Assembly (NCBI RefSeq): GCF_900215435.1
Contig: NZ_OCMY01000001.1
Location: forward strand, 3,534,001 to 3,598,000
Direction of reading: 5' to 3'
DNA length: 64,000 nucleotides
Source: Candidatus Pantoea floridensis
GTDB lineage: Bacteria; Pseudomonadota; Gammaproteobacteria; Enterobacterales; Enterobacteriaceae
Shown: one piece after another, positions 16,164-25,991 of the stretch
Numbering within the stretch: the first letter of the stretch is position 1
Layout of the letters: each line of letters starts with the position of its first letter
Position numbers and translations under genes: made by a program
Notes under the pieces: model-generated
Seen by the model: the letters and a program-made list of their open reading frames with translations, nothing else
Told to the model about the DNA's origin: nothing
Database searches by the model: none

Positions 16164-17648
16164 ATGACCGCTTTTGCGCTTGAAGCCGAAGGCATCAGCA
16201 AGTTCTTCCCCGGAGTGAAGGCACTCGACAATGTCTCACTGCGTATTAAACCGGGGTCGGTACATGCCCTGATGGGTGAAAATGGCGCGGGCAAATCCAC
16301 TTTAATGAAATGCCTTATCGGGATGTATCGTCCCGATAAGGGCACCATTCGCATTAAAGGGGAGCCGGTGCAGTTTCAGGACACCATGGATGCCTTGCGT
16401 TCTGGCATCTCCATGATTCACCAGGAGCTCAATCTGGTGCCTTACATGACCGTGGCCGAAAACATCTGGCTCGGTCGCGAACCGATGAAGTACGGCTTTG
16501 TCGATCACGGCAAACTCAATAAGCAAACGCAGGCGTTGCTGAACCGGCTGAATATCCGTCTGAAAGCGGATCGTATGGTCGGTGAGCTTAGTATCGCCTC
16601 GCAGCAGATGGTTGAAATTGCCAAAGCGGTATCGTGGAATTCAGACATCGTGATCATGGATGAACCGACCTCGGCACTGACAGAAACCGAAGTGGCGCAT
16701 CTGTTCACCATCATCCGTGACCTGCGCGAGCAGGGCAAAGCCATCATCTATATCAGCCACAAAATGGATGAAATCTTTGCCATTACCGATGAGATCAGTA
16801 TCTTCCGCGACGGTTCTTGGGTGGGCAGTAATGACACCAGCCACTATACCCGCCAATCGTTGATTACCCAGATGGTGGGCCGCGAACTGACGCAGCTGTT
16901 CCCGAAATTTAATGGGGAAATCGGCGAAGATGTGCTGACGGTGCGTAATTTAACCTGCAAAGACCGTTTTACCGATATCAACTTTACGGTGCGCAAGGGT
17001 GAAATTCTTGGCGTTGCCGGCTTGGTAGGTGCAGGGCGCAGCGAAGTGATGGAAAGCCTGTTCGGCATGGAGAGCTTCGACAGCGGTGAAATCCTGATTG
17101 ATGGCGTCCCGGTGAAGATTGATTCTCCCTCCACGGCGATTGAGAAGGGCATGGCGTTTCTCACCGAAGATCGCAAAAAGTCCGGGTTGTTCCTGGTGCT
17201 GTCGGTGATGGAGAACATGAGCATCGTCAACATGCCGGATTACACCCACAAAAGCGGTTTTGTCAGCCATATCAAAATGGCGCAGGACTGCATGGATCAG
17301 ATTCGCAAACTCAACATCAAAACCCCCACCATGGATCAGATCATCAATAACCTCAGCGGCGGTAACCAGCAGAAGGTGCTGATTGCGCGCTGGCTGCTGG
17401 CGCAACCGAAGATCCTGATCCTCGATGAACCGACGCGCGGTATTGATGTTGGGGCCAAAGCAGAAATTTATCGTTTGATCAGTGAACTGGCAAACCGTGG
17501 CGTCGCCATCATCATGGTGTCGTCCGAACTGCCAGAAATTCTCGGCATGAGCGACCGCGTGATGGTAATGCACGGCGGACGTATAACCGGCATCCTCGAT
17601 AAAGAAGAGGCCAATCAGGAAACCATTTTGTCGTTGGCATCCGAGTGA
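16164..17648 (+). CDS. Sugar ABC transporter ATP-binding protein, two ABC domains
   Basis: A 494-residue RbsA/MglA-like protein with two fused nucleotide-binding domains. The first has GENGAGKSTLMK, IVIMDEPTSAL and SHKMDEI. The second has a modified P-loop (GLVGAGRSE), NNLSGGNQQKVLIARWL and LILDEPTRGIDVGAK. The weak second Walker A is normal for this family. A strong GGAGGTGAT ribosome site precedes the start. It energises import of the sugar bound by the preceding gene product. Confidence 0.92.
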   Translation: MTAFALEAEGISKFFPGVKALDNVSLRIKPGSVHALMGENGAGKSTLMKCLIGMYRPDKGTIRIKGEPVQFQDTMDALRSGISMIHQELNLVPYMTVAENIWLGREPMKYGFVDHGKLNKQTQALLNRLNIRLKADRMVGELSIASQQMVEIAKAVSWNSDIVIMDEPTSALTETEVAHLFTIIRDLREQGKAIIYISHKMDEIFAITDEISIFRDGSWVGSNDTSHYTRQSLITQMVGRELTQLFPKFNGEIGEDVLTVRNLTCKDRFTDINFTVRKGEILGVAGLVGAGRSEVMESLFGMESFDSGEILIDGVPVKIDSPSTAIEKGMAFLTEDRKKSGLFLVLSVMENMSIVNMPDYTHKSGFVSHIKMAQDCMDQIRKLNIKTPTMDQIINNLSGGNQQKVLIARWLLAQPKILILDEPTRGIDVGAKAEIYRLISELANRGVAIIMVSSELPEILGMSDRVMVMHGGRITGILDKEEANQETILSLASE

Positions 17649-17662
17649 GGCGTGAGACACCT

Positions 17663-18694
17663 ATGAGTAATGTAAAAATTTCGGCCCCGCAGGCCGCAGA
17701 ACAACCCTCTTTCTTCAGCAACCTGCGTCATAAGCTGCCTAAAGATACGGGTATTTTTGTTGTGATGGTGGGCATTGCCCTGATCTTTGAAATCGCAGGC
17801 TGGTACGTGCGTGACCAATCCTTCCTGATGAACACCAACCGCCTGGTTCTGATTGTGTTGCAGGTGGCGATTATCGGGATTATTGCCGTGGGCGTGACGC
17901 AAGTTATTATCACCACCGGTATCGATCTATCGTCCGGTTCGGTTATCGCCTTAACTGCCGTCGTCGCGGCGAGCCTGGCGCAGACCTCCGATAGCCTTAC
18001 GCCAATGTATCCCTCATTGGTCAACCTGCCCGCCGTGATTCCGATTGTCGCCGGCATCGGAGTAGGGCTGTTGTGCGGCGTGATGAACGGTGTACTGATT
18101 ACCAAAACCGGGATTCCTCCGTTTATCGCGACCCTCGGCATGATGGTTTCCGCGCGCGGTCTGGCGCAGTACTACACGCAGGGTAATCCGATCAGCTTCC
18201 TGTCAGATGGCTTTACCTCCATCGGCCAGGGCGCAATGCCGGTGATTATTTTCCTGGTGGTGGCGTTCCTGTTCCACATTGCGCTGAAGCACACCCGCTA
18301 CGGCAAATATGTCTACGCGATTGGCGGCAACATGACCTCCGCCAAAGTGTCCGGCATCAACGTTAACAAGTACCTGATCATCGTCTATACCATCGCCGGT
18401 GCGCTCTCAGGGCTGGCGGGTGTGGTGCTGGCGGCGCGCGTGAGTAGCGGCCAGTCAAGTATGGGCATGGCCTACGAACTGGACGCCATCGCCGCAGCGG
18501 TTATCGGCGGTAGCAGCCTGATGGGCGGCGTTGGACGCATCACCGGTACGCTGATTGGCGCGGTGATCCTCGGACTGATTAAGAGCGGCTTTACCTTTAT
18601 TGGTGTCGATGCGTACGTGCAGGACATTATTAAAGGCATCATCATCGTTGCCGCGGTTTCAATAGATATGCACCGCAACCGCAAAAAACGCTGA
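17663..18694 (+). CDS. Sugar ABC transporter permease (RbsC-like)
   Basis: A 343-residue membrane protein with about eight hydrophobic spans and the family landmarks TTGIDLSSGSVIAL, PPFIATLGMMVSARG, then GRITGTLIGAVILGL. I prefer ATG 17663 to an in-frame GTG at 17645 that overlaps the ATPase stop; both keep the frame. It completes the transporter. No kinase, isomerase or regulator gene for the sugar accompanies it, so catabolism must be encoded elsewhere. Confidence 0.9.
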   Translation: MSNVKISAPQAAEQPSFFSNLRHKLPKDTGIFVVMVGIALIFEIAGWYVRDQSFLMNTNRLVLIVLQVAIIGIIAVGVTQVIITTGIDLSSGSVIALTAVVAASLAQTSDSLTPMYPSLVNLPAVIPIVAGIGVGLLCGVMNGVLITKTGIPPFIATLGMMVSARGLAQYYTQGNPISFLSDGFTSIGQGAMPVIIFLVVAFLFHIALKHTRYGKYVYAIGGNMTSAKVSGINVNKYLIIVYTIAGALSGLAGVVLAARVSSGQSSMGMAYELDAIAAAVIGGSSLMGGVGRITGTLIGAVILGLIKSGFTFIGVDAYVQDIIKGIIIVAAVSIDMHRNRKKR

Positions 18695-18819
18695 TACGCT
18701 TCATACTTCGCGCTGTAGCGGCGTTGGCTGCGCCCGTTTACCCTGGTCACATAGTTGTCTATGCTCCCAGGGCTAAACGGGCTTGCCGCCTTGCTACAGC
18801 GCGAAGTATTTTGCGTATC
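18693..18819. repeat. Large extragenic hairpin repeat (about 127 bases)
   Basis: GATACGC/GCGTATC outer arms, then ATACTTCGCGCTGTAGC paired with GCTACAGCGCGAAGTAT, then GCCCGTTTA/TAAACGGGC and CCCTGG/CCAGGG toward a central loop. The imperfect palindrome starts over the permease stop codon. It resembles the long ERIC-like hairpins scattered in enterobacterial intergenic DNA and may end or protect the transporter mRNA. Confidence 0.65.
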
Positions 18820-18858
18820 GACACCGTGCATTTAACACAAAAATTCTCTCGGTCGGTT

Positions 18859-18894
18859 CCCTCTCCCGCGAGCGGGAGAGGGCTAGGGTGAGGG
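18859..18894. repeat. REP-type palindrome
   Basis: CCCTCTCCCGC and GCGGGAGAGGG form an 11-base stem, followed by a tail with AGGGTGAGGG. This is a widely distributed extragenic palindrome type in enterobacteria. Confidence 0.65.
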
Positions 18895-19056
18895 ACAGCG
18901 CGCACCCTCCCCACCACATAAGTTTTCCTGCTGGTTAATCCCCTTCTTTCCCGCTCGTTTGGTTTCATTAACGCTATTTCTGCCCTTTATCGGCTATTTC
19001 TGCACCATACCCGCTCATCGCGTCATCACTTTTTTGCACGCCTGCCTCGCATTTTC

Positions 19057-19073
19057 CGCACCATCGCAGTGCA
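19057..19073. promoter_or_regulatory. Candidate NtrC (NRI) binding site upstream of nac
   Basis: CGCACCATCGCAGTGCA carries the GCAC-N7-GTGC dyad of NtrC enhancers. It lies about 130 bases upstream of the -24/-12 promoter, a normal enhancer distance. A weaker half-match (TGCACCATACCC) begins at 19001. Confidence 0.6.
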
Positions 19074-19202
19074 ACCTGATGCGTCCTTAATCCTTTTGCG
19101 TCATCGCCCGCGCTTATTAACCCGTTCGAGGTAATCACAAACGCTTATTTTCCGTGCCTTTAGGAAAAATCCGGCCATGCTTTTTTACCGCTTGAATAAA
19201 CC

Positions 19203-19218
19203 TGGCCTGCATATTGCA
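19203..19218 (+). promoter_or_regulatory. Sigma-54 (-24/-12) promoter of nac
   Basis: TGGCCT, five bases, then TTGCA matches the TGGCAC-N5-TTGCW consensus with the invariant GG and GC at the right spacing. It lies 68 bases before the nac start. Together with the NtrC site it indicates nitrogen-limitation control. Confidence 0.75.
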
Positions 19219-19285
19219 ACTTCATCTACACAAGCCAGCAGGCTGAGACGCCCAACCTGGGTATTCGGGGATTGACGGAGGCAAC

Positions 19286-20203
19286 ATGAATTTAAGACGA
19301 CTCAAGTACTTTGTAAAAATCGTCGATATCGGCAGCCTGACTCAGGCAGCAGAAGTGCTGCACATCGCGCAGCCTGCGCTTAGCCAGCAGGTCGCTACGC
19401 TGGAAAATGAACTCGATCAGCAATTGCTGATCCGCACCAAGCGCGGCGTGACGCCAACCGAGGCCGGTAAAATTCTCTATGCCCACGCCCGTACTATTTT
19501 GCGTCAGTGCGAACAAGCGCAGACGGCGGTGATCAATGCCGGGCAGGCATTAAATGGTCAGGTATCGATTGGCTTAGCGCCGGGTACCGCCGCATCGTCA
19601 CTTACCATGCCGCTGCTGCACACGGTGCGCGAGCAATTCCCCGATGTGCTGGTGTATCTGCATGAAAACAGCGGCACCTCGCTGAATGAAAAAGTGATGA
19701 ACGGCCAGCTGGATATGGCCGTGCTGTACGATCGCGCGCCGACGGCAGGCATCAACAGCATTCCACTGATGAAAGAGGAGCTTTACCTGGTGGGCGCCAC
19801 GGCGTGTCCGGGCACCACGGTCGATCTGGCAGACGTCGCGCAGATGAGTCTGTTCCTGCCGCGTGATTACAGTGCGGTGCGCAAACGTGTGGACGAAGCC
19901 TTCTCGCTGCGCCGCCTCAGCGCTCGCATTATTGGTGAGATTGAGTCGATCTCGACGTTGACCGCCGCCGTAGCGAGCGGCATGGGCGTTACAGTATTGC
20001 CTGAATCCGCCGCGCGGGCGCTGGTCAGTTCAACACATGCCTGGATGGCGCGGATTAACAGCCCGTCGCTGAATTTGCCGCTGTCACTGAATATCTCGGC
20101 GCGTTTGCCGCTGTCGCCATCGGCGCAGGCAGTGAAAAACATTCTGCTGTCACTGCTGAATAAGCCGATGGTGGAAGATCGTGAATTGATGTTGGTGGGG
20201 TAA
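19286..20203 (+). CDS. nac: Nitrogen assimilation control LysR-type regulator Nac
   Basis: A 305-residue LysR-type protein whose N-terminal helix-turn-helix (LKYFVKIVDIGSLTQAAEVL, then AQPALSQQVATLENEL) and co-inducer domain (GLAPGTAASSLTMPLL, VAQMSLFLPRDYSAVR, then GEIESISTLTAAVASGMGV) follow E. coli and Klebsiella Nac closely along the whole length. Nac couples NtrC/sigma-54 to sigma-70 genes for use of alternative nitrogen sources and needs no co-inducer. The GGAGGC ribosome site and sigma-54 promoter fit. It ends 15 bases before the convergent flhE stop and is not part of the flagellar locus. Confidence 0.95.
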   Translation: MNLRRLKYFVKIVDIGSLTQAAEVLHIAQPALSQQVATLENELDQQLLIRTKRGVTPTEAGKILYAHARTILRQCEQAQTAVINAGQALNGQVSIGLAPGTAASSLTMPLLHTVREQFPDVLVYLHENSGTSLNEKVMNGQLDMAVLYDRAPTAGINSIPLMKEELYLVGATACPGTTVDLADVAQMSLFLPRDYSAVRKRVDEAFSLRRLSARIIGEIESISTLTAAVASGMGVTVLPESAARALVSSTHAWMARINSPSLNLPLSLNISARLPLSPSAQAVKNILLSLLNKPMVEDRELMLVG

Positions 20204-20218
20204 AATCGCAGCCAGCCG

Positions 20219-20638
20219 TTAACGCTTAACCTGGTAACCTATCGTGACCTGGTTACTGAGCACCGTGAGCGGCGGCTGTAAGGGCCCACGACGTATCGAG
20301 AAGTATTCGAAGTGGAAGGGCCCAGCCGCCGGAAAACCGGCGGGCAGGGTAATCTCACCCTGTTGTGCGGGCAAAGGTACGCAACGGCTGACGCTGCAAA
20401 ATTGCAGGCGCAACCCTTGCGGCGCCGGGCCATCCATTTTGATCTGCCATTGCAACGTCTGCGCGCTGGCATGTTGGGGCAGCGCCCCGGTGCTCTGAAC
20501 GGGACGGCTTTTCAGCCACTGCTTGCCGTGCGTCAGCGTGCCGCCGTAGCTTGCGCTGCTCCACGATCCGCTCGCCGCACCGGCCAGCGGGGATGCCGCC
20601 AGTAGCAGCATCCCCATTCCCAGCATCAAACACTTCAT
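20219..20638 (-). CDS. flhE: Flagellar protein FlhE
   Basis: A 139-residue exported protein with a signal peptide (about 1-21, ending AGA-ASG) and the FlhE pattern GSWSSASYGGTLTHGKQWL and FCSVSRCVPLP with a cysteine pair. FlhE acts in the periplasm, where it limits proton leak through the flagellar export apparatus. It is the last gene of the leftward operon and overlaps the flhA stop by four bases. Confidence 0.92.
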   Translation of the reverse strand: MKCLMLGMGMLLLAASPLAGAASGSWSSASYGGTLTHGKQWLKSRPVQSTGALPQHASAQTLQWQIKMDGPAPQGLRLQFCSVSRCVPLPAQQGEITLPAGFPAAGPFHFEYFSIRRGPLQPPLTVLSNQVTIGYQVKR

Positions 20639-22737
20639 GCTTTACTACCAATCATCCACGTCATGCGCACATTACGCTGCGTGTTGATCTCCTGGCTGGA
20701 GAGCACCGCCATCTGTGGGAACATGCGGCGCAGATAGCGTGACAGCATCAGACGCAGCGATGGGTTAACCAGCAGCACCGGCGGTGCGCCAAGTCCTTCC
20801 TGATGCATCAACGCTTTCTCCGTCTGTTTCATCAGGTTTTCCGCAATACCCGGCTCGATGGCGCTGCCGCTCTGGGTCGCCTGCACCAGCAGTTGCTCCA
20901 GAGACATATCCAGCCCAATCACCTGAATATCCTCTTCGCCTGGGAACCACTGCTGCGTGATGGCGCGAGCCAGTCGGGCGCGCACGCGGGCGGTCAGATC
21001 GTCGGTATCGCTGTTCGGGCCGGCAAACTCGGCCAGCGTATCGATGATGGTACGCATATCACGAATCGGTACGCGCTCAGACAGCAGGTTTTGCAAGACC
21101 TTATGCAACATGGTCAGGCTAATGACCGCTGGAATCAGATCTTCCACCAGTTTTGGCGCATGTTTCGTCAGCTGATCGAGCAGCTGCTGCGCTTCCTGAC
21201 GGCCAAACAGCTCTTCCGTATGGGTAGAGATTAAGTGATTAAGATGCGTGGCCACCACGGAGCTCGGATCCACCACCGTATATCCCAGCGTCTGCGCCAG
21301 TTCGCGATGTACTTCATCAATCCAGCGAGCAGGCAGTCCAAAGGTTGGCTCGGTACAGGCGGTGCCGGGAACTTCACCCTCCGCGCAGCCGGGATCGATC
21401 GCCATCCAGCGATCGGGCTGAACTTCCCCGTGACCAATCTCCACGCCTTTCAGCAGGATGCGATAACGCGTCGGCGGCAGGTCGAGGTTGTCACGAATAT
21501 GCACCGCCGGCGGCAGGAAGCCCATTTGCTGAGCAAACTTTTTACGAATGCCGCGTACGCGCGTCAGCAGCTGTCCGTTCTGCTCCTGATCCACCATGGG
21601 GATCAGGCGGTAGCCCACTTCCAGCCCCAGCTCATCTTCCATCTGTACGTCCGACCAGGTGGCTTCATTCACCTGCGCCGCTTCAGCTTCCGCCATCATC
21701 GGATCGTGTGAGACAGAACCTGATGCGCCAGATTTCTTCTGCTCAGCCTGACGGCCACGCAGCCACCATGCAGTGAGCAGCAGCACGGCAGTAAACAGCA
21801 GGAAGACAAAGTTTGGCATGCCCGGAATCAGACCGAGCAGGCCAATTACCGCGGCGGCCAGCAGCAGTACGCGCGGAGAGGTAAACAGCTGGCTCACCAT
21901 CTGCTCGCCAACATCTTGGTCGTTAACCACGCGTGTCACCACCACACCCGCAGCGGTAGAGATCACCAGACCCGGAATCTGTGCCACCAGACCATCACCG
22001 ATGGTCAGCAGGGTGTAGGTTTCGCCCGCCATGCCCGCAGACATATCGTGCTGCATCACGCCAATAATCAGTCCACCGATAATGTTGATGGCCATGATCA
22101 TCAAACCGGCGATGGCGTCGCCGCGCACAAACTTACTGGCACCGTCCATCGACCCGTAGAAGTCGGCTTCCTGCGTTACCTCTTTACGGCGACGCTTGGC
22201 TTCATCTTCGCCAATCAGGCCGGCATTCAGATCCGCATCAATCGCCATCTGTTTGCCCGGCATCCCATCAAGGGTAAAGCGCGCACCCACTTCAGCGATA
22301 CGGCCGGCACCTTTGGTGATGACCATAAAGTTGATGATGATCAGAATCACGAAGACGATAATACCGATGGCAAAGTTGCCGCCCACCAGGAAGTGGCCAA
22401 AGGCCTCCACCACTTGGCCAGCCGCGCCGGCACCCGTATGGCCGTGCATCAGGATCACACGCGTTGAGGCCACGTTCAGCGCCAGGCGGAGCAGGGTAGA
22501 GAACAGCAGCACCGTCGGGAAGGCCGAGAACTCCAGCGTATTCTGGGTGAACATCGCCACCAGCAGAATCATGATCGACAGCACGATGTTGAAGGTGAAC
22601 AACAGGTCCAGCACGAAAGTTGGCAGCGGCAGGATCATCATCGCGAGGATGGTCATGATCAGCACTGGCCCCGCCAGCACCTGCCATTGGGTTTCCTTCA
22701 TGTTGGGCAAACGTAATTTTGTGGCGAGATTAGCCAT
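20635..22737 (-). CDS. flhA: Flagellar export gate protein FlhA
   Basis: A 700-residue type III export gate component. About eight N-terminal membrane segments include the conserved NFAIGIIVFVILIIINFMV region and the FHIPEP-type block (GAGRIAEVGARFTLDGMPGK, then DADLNAGLIGEDEAKRRR). The C-terminal cytosolic domain (VGYRLIPMVD onward) binds chaperone-substrate complexes. ATG 22737 overlaps the flhB stop by one base; the upstream in-frame GTG is less likely. Length and collinearity with E. coli FlhA are full. Confidence 0.97.
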   Translation of the reverse strand: MANLATKLRLPNMKETQWQVLAGPVLIMTILAMMILPLPTFVLDLLFTFNIVLSIMILLVAMFTQNTLEFSAFPTVLLFSTLLRLALNVASTRVILMHGHTGAGAAGQVVEAFGHFLVGGNFAIGIIVFVILIIINFMVITKGAGRIAEVGARFTLDGMPGKQMAIDADLNAGLIGEDEAKRRRKEVTQEADFYGSMDGASKFVRGDAIAGLMIMAINIIGGLIIGVMQHDMSAGMAGETYTLLTIGDGLVAQIPGLVISTAAGVVVTRVVNDQDVGEQMVSQLFTSPRVLLLAAAVIGLLGLIPGMPNFVFLLFTAVLLLTAWWLRGRQAEQKKSGASGSVSHDPMMAEAEAAQVNEATWSDVQMEDELGLEVGYRLIPMVDQEQNGQLLTRVRGIRKKFAQQMGFLPPAVHIRDNLDLPPTRYRILLKGVEIGHGEVQPDRWMAIDPGCAEGEVPGTACTEPTFGLPARWIDEVHRELAQTLGYTVVDPSSVVATHLNHLISTHTEELFGRQEAQQLLDQLTKHAPKLVEDLIPAVISLTMLHKVLQNLLSERVPIRDMRTIIDTLAEFAGPNSDTDDLTARVRARLARAITQQWFPGEEDIQVIGLDMSLEQLLVQATQSGSAIEPGIAENLMKQTEKALMHQEGLGAPPVLLVNPSLRLMLSRYLRRMFPQMAVLSSQEINTQRNVRMTWMIGSKA

Positions 22738-23882
22738 CACTCTTTACTCTCTTGTGCGAAATCCAGCGCGGCCGGAACCGGAAGGTCTTTCGGCAGCTGC
22801 GGGCGTTGACCTAAGCCTTTTCGCCAGCGACGCAGGCTATAAACCCAGGCCAGCACTTCAGCTACGGCGTTATACAATTCAGTGGGAACCGGTTGTCCCG
22901 TTTCACAATGGCGATAAAGGGCACGCGCCAGCGGCGGCGCTTCCAGCATGGGTACGCGGTTTTCGTCCGCCAATTCACGGATGCGTAGCGCAATCAGACC
23001 GCTACCGCTGGCCACCACAATCGGTGCCCCCATACTGCCTTCTTGATATTTCAGCGCGACCGAATAGTGGGTGGGGTTGTTCACCACCACGTCTGCTGCG
23101 GGCACATCGCTCATCATGCGTGATTGCGCCATCTGGCGTTGAAGCTGCCTGACGCGACCTTTCAGCTGCGGATCACCTTCCTGATTTTTGAACTCGTCTT
23201 TGATCTCCTGACGACTCATACGCAGCTTTTTAAAGTGGCTCCACAGCTGGTAAATCACATCGAAGGCCACCATCGGGATCAGTGACAGGATGATCACCAG
23301 CATGCAGCCGAGCAGCAGGCGGCTAATGTCACCTAATGCCATGCCGAGCGGTTCAAACACTAGCCCAATAAACTTCATCTTGTTGAGCCAGAGAAACAGC
23401 CCGCCACCGATCCCCGCCAGCGATACTTTCAGAATCGCTTTAGTCATTTCAGACAGCATCTGCGAGGAGAACAGGCGCTTGATACCGCTGATCGGGTTCA
23501 GTTTCTTCGCGCTGAACTTAATCGCTTTCCCGCTCAGATTGAGGCCGCCAATAATGGAAGGCGCCACCAGGGCGGTAATAAACAGGCCGCCGACAAACGG
23601 CAGCATCGCCAGAAAGGCGCTGCCGAGTAGCGCACCGGCGTGATGCAGCATATGTTGAGGGTCGCTCACCAATAGCCGGTCAAACACCAAACCGTTATGC
23701 AGCATATGCATCAGTTTGCGCGCCAGATGATCGCCGCCGGAAACCATCAATCCCCAGCCAACCAGCAGCATCGCGAGCGTGGTTAACTCACGCGAGCGCG
23801 GAATCTGTCCCTCTTCCCTGGCCTTCTGTTTTCGGTGGGGTGTGGGGTCTTCCGTTTTGTCGTTTTCACTCTCTTCGGACAT
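22737..23882 (-). CDS. flhB: Flagellar export switch protein FlhB
   Basis: A 381-residue membrane protein with an N-terminal basic stretch (KTEDPTPHRKQKAREEGQIP), four hydrophobic segments and the cytosolic domain with the autocleavage motif NPTH (in VVVNNPTHYSVALKYQ). Cleavage there, together with FliK, switches export from rod/hook to filament substrates. It follows cheZ by 18 bases within the same transcript. Confidence 0.97.
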   Translation of the reverse strand: MSEESENDKTEDPTPHRKQKAREEGQIPRSRELTTLAMLLVGWGLMVSGGDHLARKLMHMLHNGLVFDRLLVSDPQHMLHHAGALLGSAFLAMLPFVGGLFITALVAPSIIGGLNLSGKAIKFSAKKLNPISGIKRLFSSQMLSEMTKAILKVSLAGIGGGLFLWLNKMKFIGLVFEPLGMALGDISRLLLGCMLVIILSLIPMVAFDVIYQLWSHFKKLRMSRQEIKDEFKNQEGDPQLKGRVRQLQRQMAQSRMMSDVPAADVVVNNPTHYSVALKYQEGSMGAPIVVASGSGLIALRIRELADENRVPMLEAPPLARALYRHCETGQPVPTELYNAVAEVLAWVYSLRRWRKGLGQRPQLPKDLPVPAALDFAQESKE

Positions 23883-23900
23883 AGGTTTCGCCAGGCCGGG

Positions 23901-24527
23901 TTAGAAGCCGAGCGACTCCAGCAGGTCATCTACCTGATCCTGAGACGTGGCGATGCCTTCTGCCATGGCATCGATTTGCGGACCGTTTTTCAGATTTTCC
24001 ATCTCAGGCGGCGCGACGGCTTCACGTTCACCCATGTTTTCAACCAGCACATTAATCAGCTCTTTCTCCACGGTCTCAATCACATGCATCAGGCTTTGTA
24101 GCACCTGGCCGGTGAGATCCTGGAAATCCTGCGCCATCATGATTTCGGTCAGCTGGCGATTGGTCAGCTGGGTTAATTCCGGTACCTGTTGCAGATAGCC
24201 GCGCGTCTCTTTAACCAGCTCGCGCGCATCGTCCAGCGGCTGTGGATTGGCGAACCAGGCATCCCAGCGTGCGCTCAGCTGCGTTGCATTTTCGCTCAGC
24301 GTATCCTGCAGCGGACGGGCCACTTCAACGCTGGTTAACGCACGATCGGCGGCCTGTGAGGTTTTACCCACCACATAGTTAAGGCGATCGCGGGTATTGG
24401 GAAAGGCATCGGCCACTTCCATAATCGCCTGCTCTAGCCCGAGATTGGCCATGCTATTACGCAGCAGGCGAGTCAGCTGGCCGATGCGTAAAAAGAGATC
24501 TTTCGTGTTATCCGAAGCCATGCTCAT
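23901..24527 (-). CDS. cheZ: Chemotaxis protein phosphatase CheZ
   Basis: A 208-residue all-helical protein. AQDFQDLTGQVLQSL holds the catalytic glutamine region and the C-terminal SQDQVDDLLESLGF is the CheY-binding peptide. CheZ dephosphorylates CheY-P, ending the tumble signal. The start codon overlaps the cheY stop by one base (TAATG). Confidence 0.95.
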   Translation of the reverse strand: MSMASDNTKDLFLRIGQLTRLLRNSMANLGLEQAIMEVADAFPNTRDRLNYVVGKTSQAADRALTSVEVARPLQDTLSENATQLSARWDAWFANPQPLDDARELVKETRGYLQQVPELTQLTNRQLTEIMMAQDFQDLTGQVLQSLMHVIETVEKELINVLVENMGEREAVAPPEMENLKNGPQIDAMAEGIATSQDQVDDLLESLGF

Positions 24528-24913
24528 TACCCAAGTTTTTCAAAAATTTTGCCGAGCTTCTCTTCCAGCGTGGCAGCGGTAAACGGCTTAACGATGTATC
24601 CATTGGCACCGGCCTGGGCGGCGGCAATGATATTTTCGCGTTTGGCTTCAGCGGTAACCATTAGCACCGGCATTTTCGCCATAGCGGGATCGAGGCGAAT
24701 GGTTTTCAGCAGTTCCAGACCGTCGATATTCGGCATGTTCCAGTCGCTGACCACGAAATCGAATTCGCCAGCACGCAGCTTATTCAGCGCATCCTGTCCG
24801 TCTTCGGCTTCTTCAATGTTCTTGTAACCCAGGTCCTGCAGCAGGTTACGTACGATGCGTCGCATGGTGGCGAAGTCATCGACCACCAGAAAACGCAGGC
24901 TTTTATCCGTCAT
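24527..24913 (-). CDS. cheY: Chemotaxis response regulator CheY
   Basis: A 128-residue single receiver domain. Asp12-Asp13 bind magnesium, Asp57 (in VVSDWNMP) is the phosphorylation site, Thr87 and Lys109 complete the site. CheY-P binds FliM and reverses rotation. The frame is open upstream to 25000, but ATG 24913 gives the exact family N terminus ([13 protein letters not shown]) and lies inside the end of cheB. Confidence 0.97.
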   Translation of the reverse strand: MTDKSLRFLVVDDFATMRRIVRNLLQDLGYKNIEEAEDGQDALNKLRAGEFDFVVSDWNMPNIDGLELLKTIRLDPAMAKMPVLMVTAEAKRENIIAAAQAGANGYIVKPFTAATLEEKLGKIFEKLG

Positions 24914-25991
24914 GTGAGTTGTCTCCTGAACGTCCGGCAGACGTTCTGTTTCGTTGTTTGTTATGGCTAAAACTGTCCAGCAGGTGCTGGCTGATATCAT
25001 CGAGATCGACCACCGCTTTCACGCCGCCCCGCGCAATGGCTTCGCGCGGCATGCCAAACACCACGCAGGTGGCTTCGCTTTGCGCCAGGGTGTAAGCGCA
25101 AGCGTTGTATAACGCCAGCATGCCGCGCGCGCCGTCGTGGCCCATGCCGGTGAGAATGGCGGCGCTGGCGTGTCGACCGGCATGCAACGCCACCGAGTGA
25201 AACAGCACATCCACCGAAGGACGATGGCGATTCACTTCCAGCGCGTTGCTCAGGCGAACGGCATAACCTTTGCCCTGACGCACGATCTCCATGTGCAAAT
25301 CGCCTGGCGCAATCAACGCGGTGCCCATCTGCACGCGCTCACCATCCTGCGCTTCACGCACGTTGATCGCGCATAGCGAATCGAGGCGCTGTGCAAAGGA
25401 GCGGGTAAAGCCCGCGGGCATATGCTGGGCAATCACAATCCCCGGGCAATTGACCGGCATCTGCACCAGCACCCGGCGCAGTGCTTCGGTGCCGCCGGTG
25501 GAGGAGCCGATGGCAATGAGACTTTCGTGACCCACGCGCGCGTCAAAAATGGGCTGACGCTGCTGCGGGCTGGTGTGACCCTGGCCCACCCGGGCTTTTG
25601 CCGAACTGCGAATCTTCTCCACCACGCGTTCGCCCCACTCTTGCCAGTCGCTGTTGGTGTGCGCATCGGGTTTGGCGATAAAATCCACCGCGCCCTGTTC
25701 CAGCGCACGCAGAGTGGTGTGTGAACCCTGCGTGGTCATGGATGAGATCATCACGACCGGCATTGGGCGCAGCCGCATCAGGCGGGAAAGAAACTCCAGC
25801 CCATCCATGCGCGGCATATCGATATCCAGCGTCAGCACATCCGGATTGAGTTTCTTGATCAGCTCGCGCGCCACCAGCGGATCCGGTGCGGTGGCCACCA
25901 TTTCCATATCCGGCTGCTGATTGATGATGGCGCTGAGCATGTTGCGCATCAGTGCGGAATCATCCACGGCCATGACGCGAATCCGCTTCAC
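24903..25991 (-). CDS. cheB: Chemotaxis methylesterase/glutamine deamidase CheB
   Basis: A 362-residue two-domain protein. The receiver domain has Asp10-11 and Asp56 ([11 protein letters not shown]). The C-terminal esterase carries the Ser-His-Asp triad in [18 protein letters not shown] and [10 protein letters not shown]. It demethylates receptors for adaptation. The last about 20 residues ([20 protein letters not shown]) form a polar tail somewhat longer than in E. coli. It overlaps cheR by four bases and cheY by eleven. Confidence 0.96.
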   Translation of the reverse strand: MKRIRVMAVDDSALMRNMLSAIINQQPDMEMVATAPDPLVARELIKKLNPDVLTLDIDMPRMDGLEFLSRLMRLRPMPVVMISSMTTQGSHTTLRALEQGAVDFIAKPDAHTNSDWQEWGERVVEKIRSSAKARVGQGHTSPQQRQPIFDARVGHESLIAIGSSTGGTEALRRVLVQMPVNCPGIVIAQHMPAGFTRSFAQRLDSLCAINVREAQDGERVQMGTALIAPGDLHMEIVRQGKGYAVRLSNALEVNRHRPSVDVLFHSVALHAGRHASAAILTGMGHDGARGMLALYNACAYTLAQSEATCVVFGMPREAIARGGVKAVVDLDDISQHLLDSFSHNKQRNRTSAGRSGDNSHDG

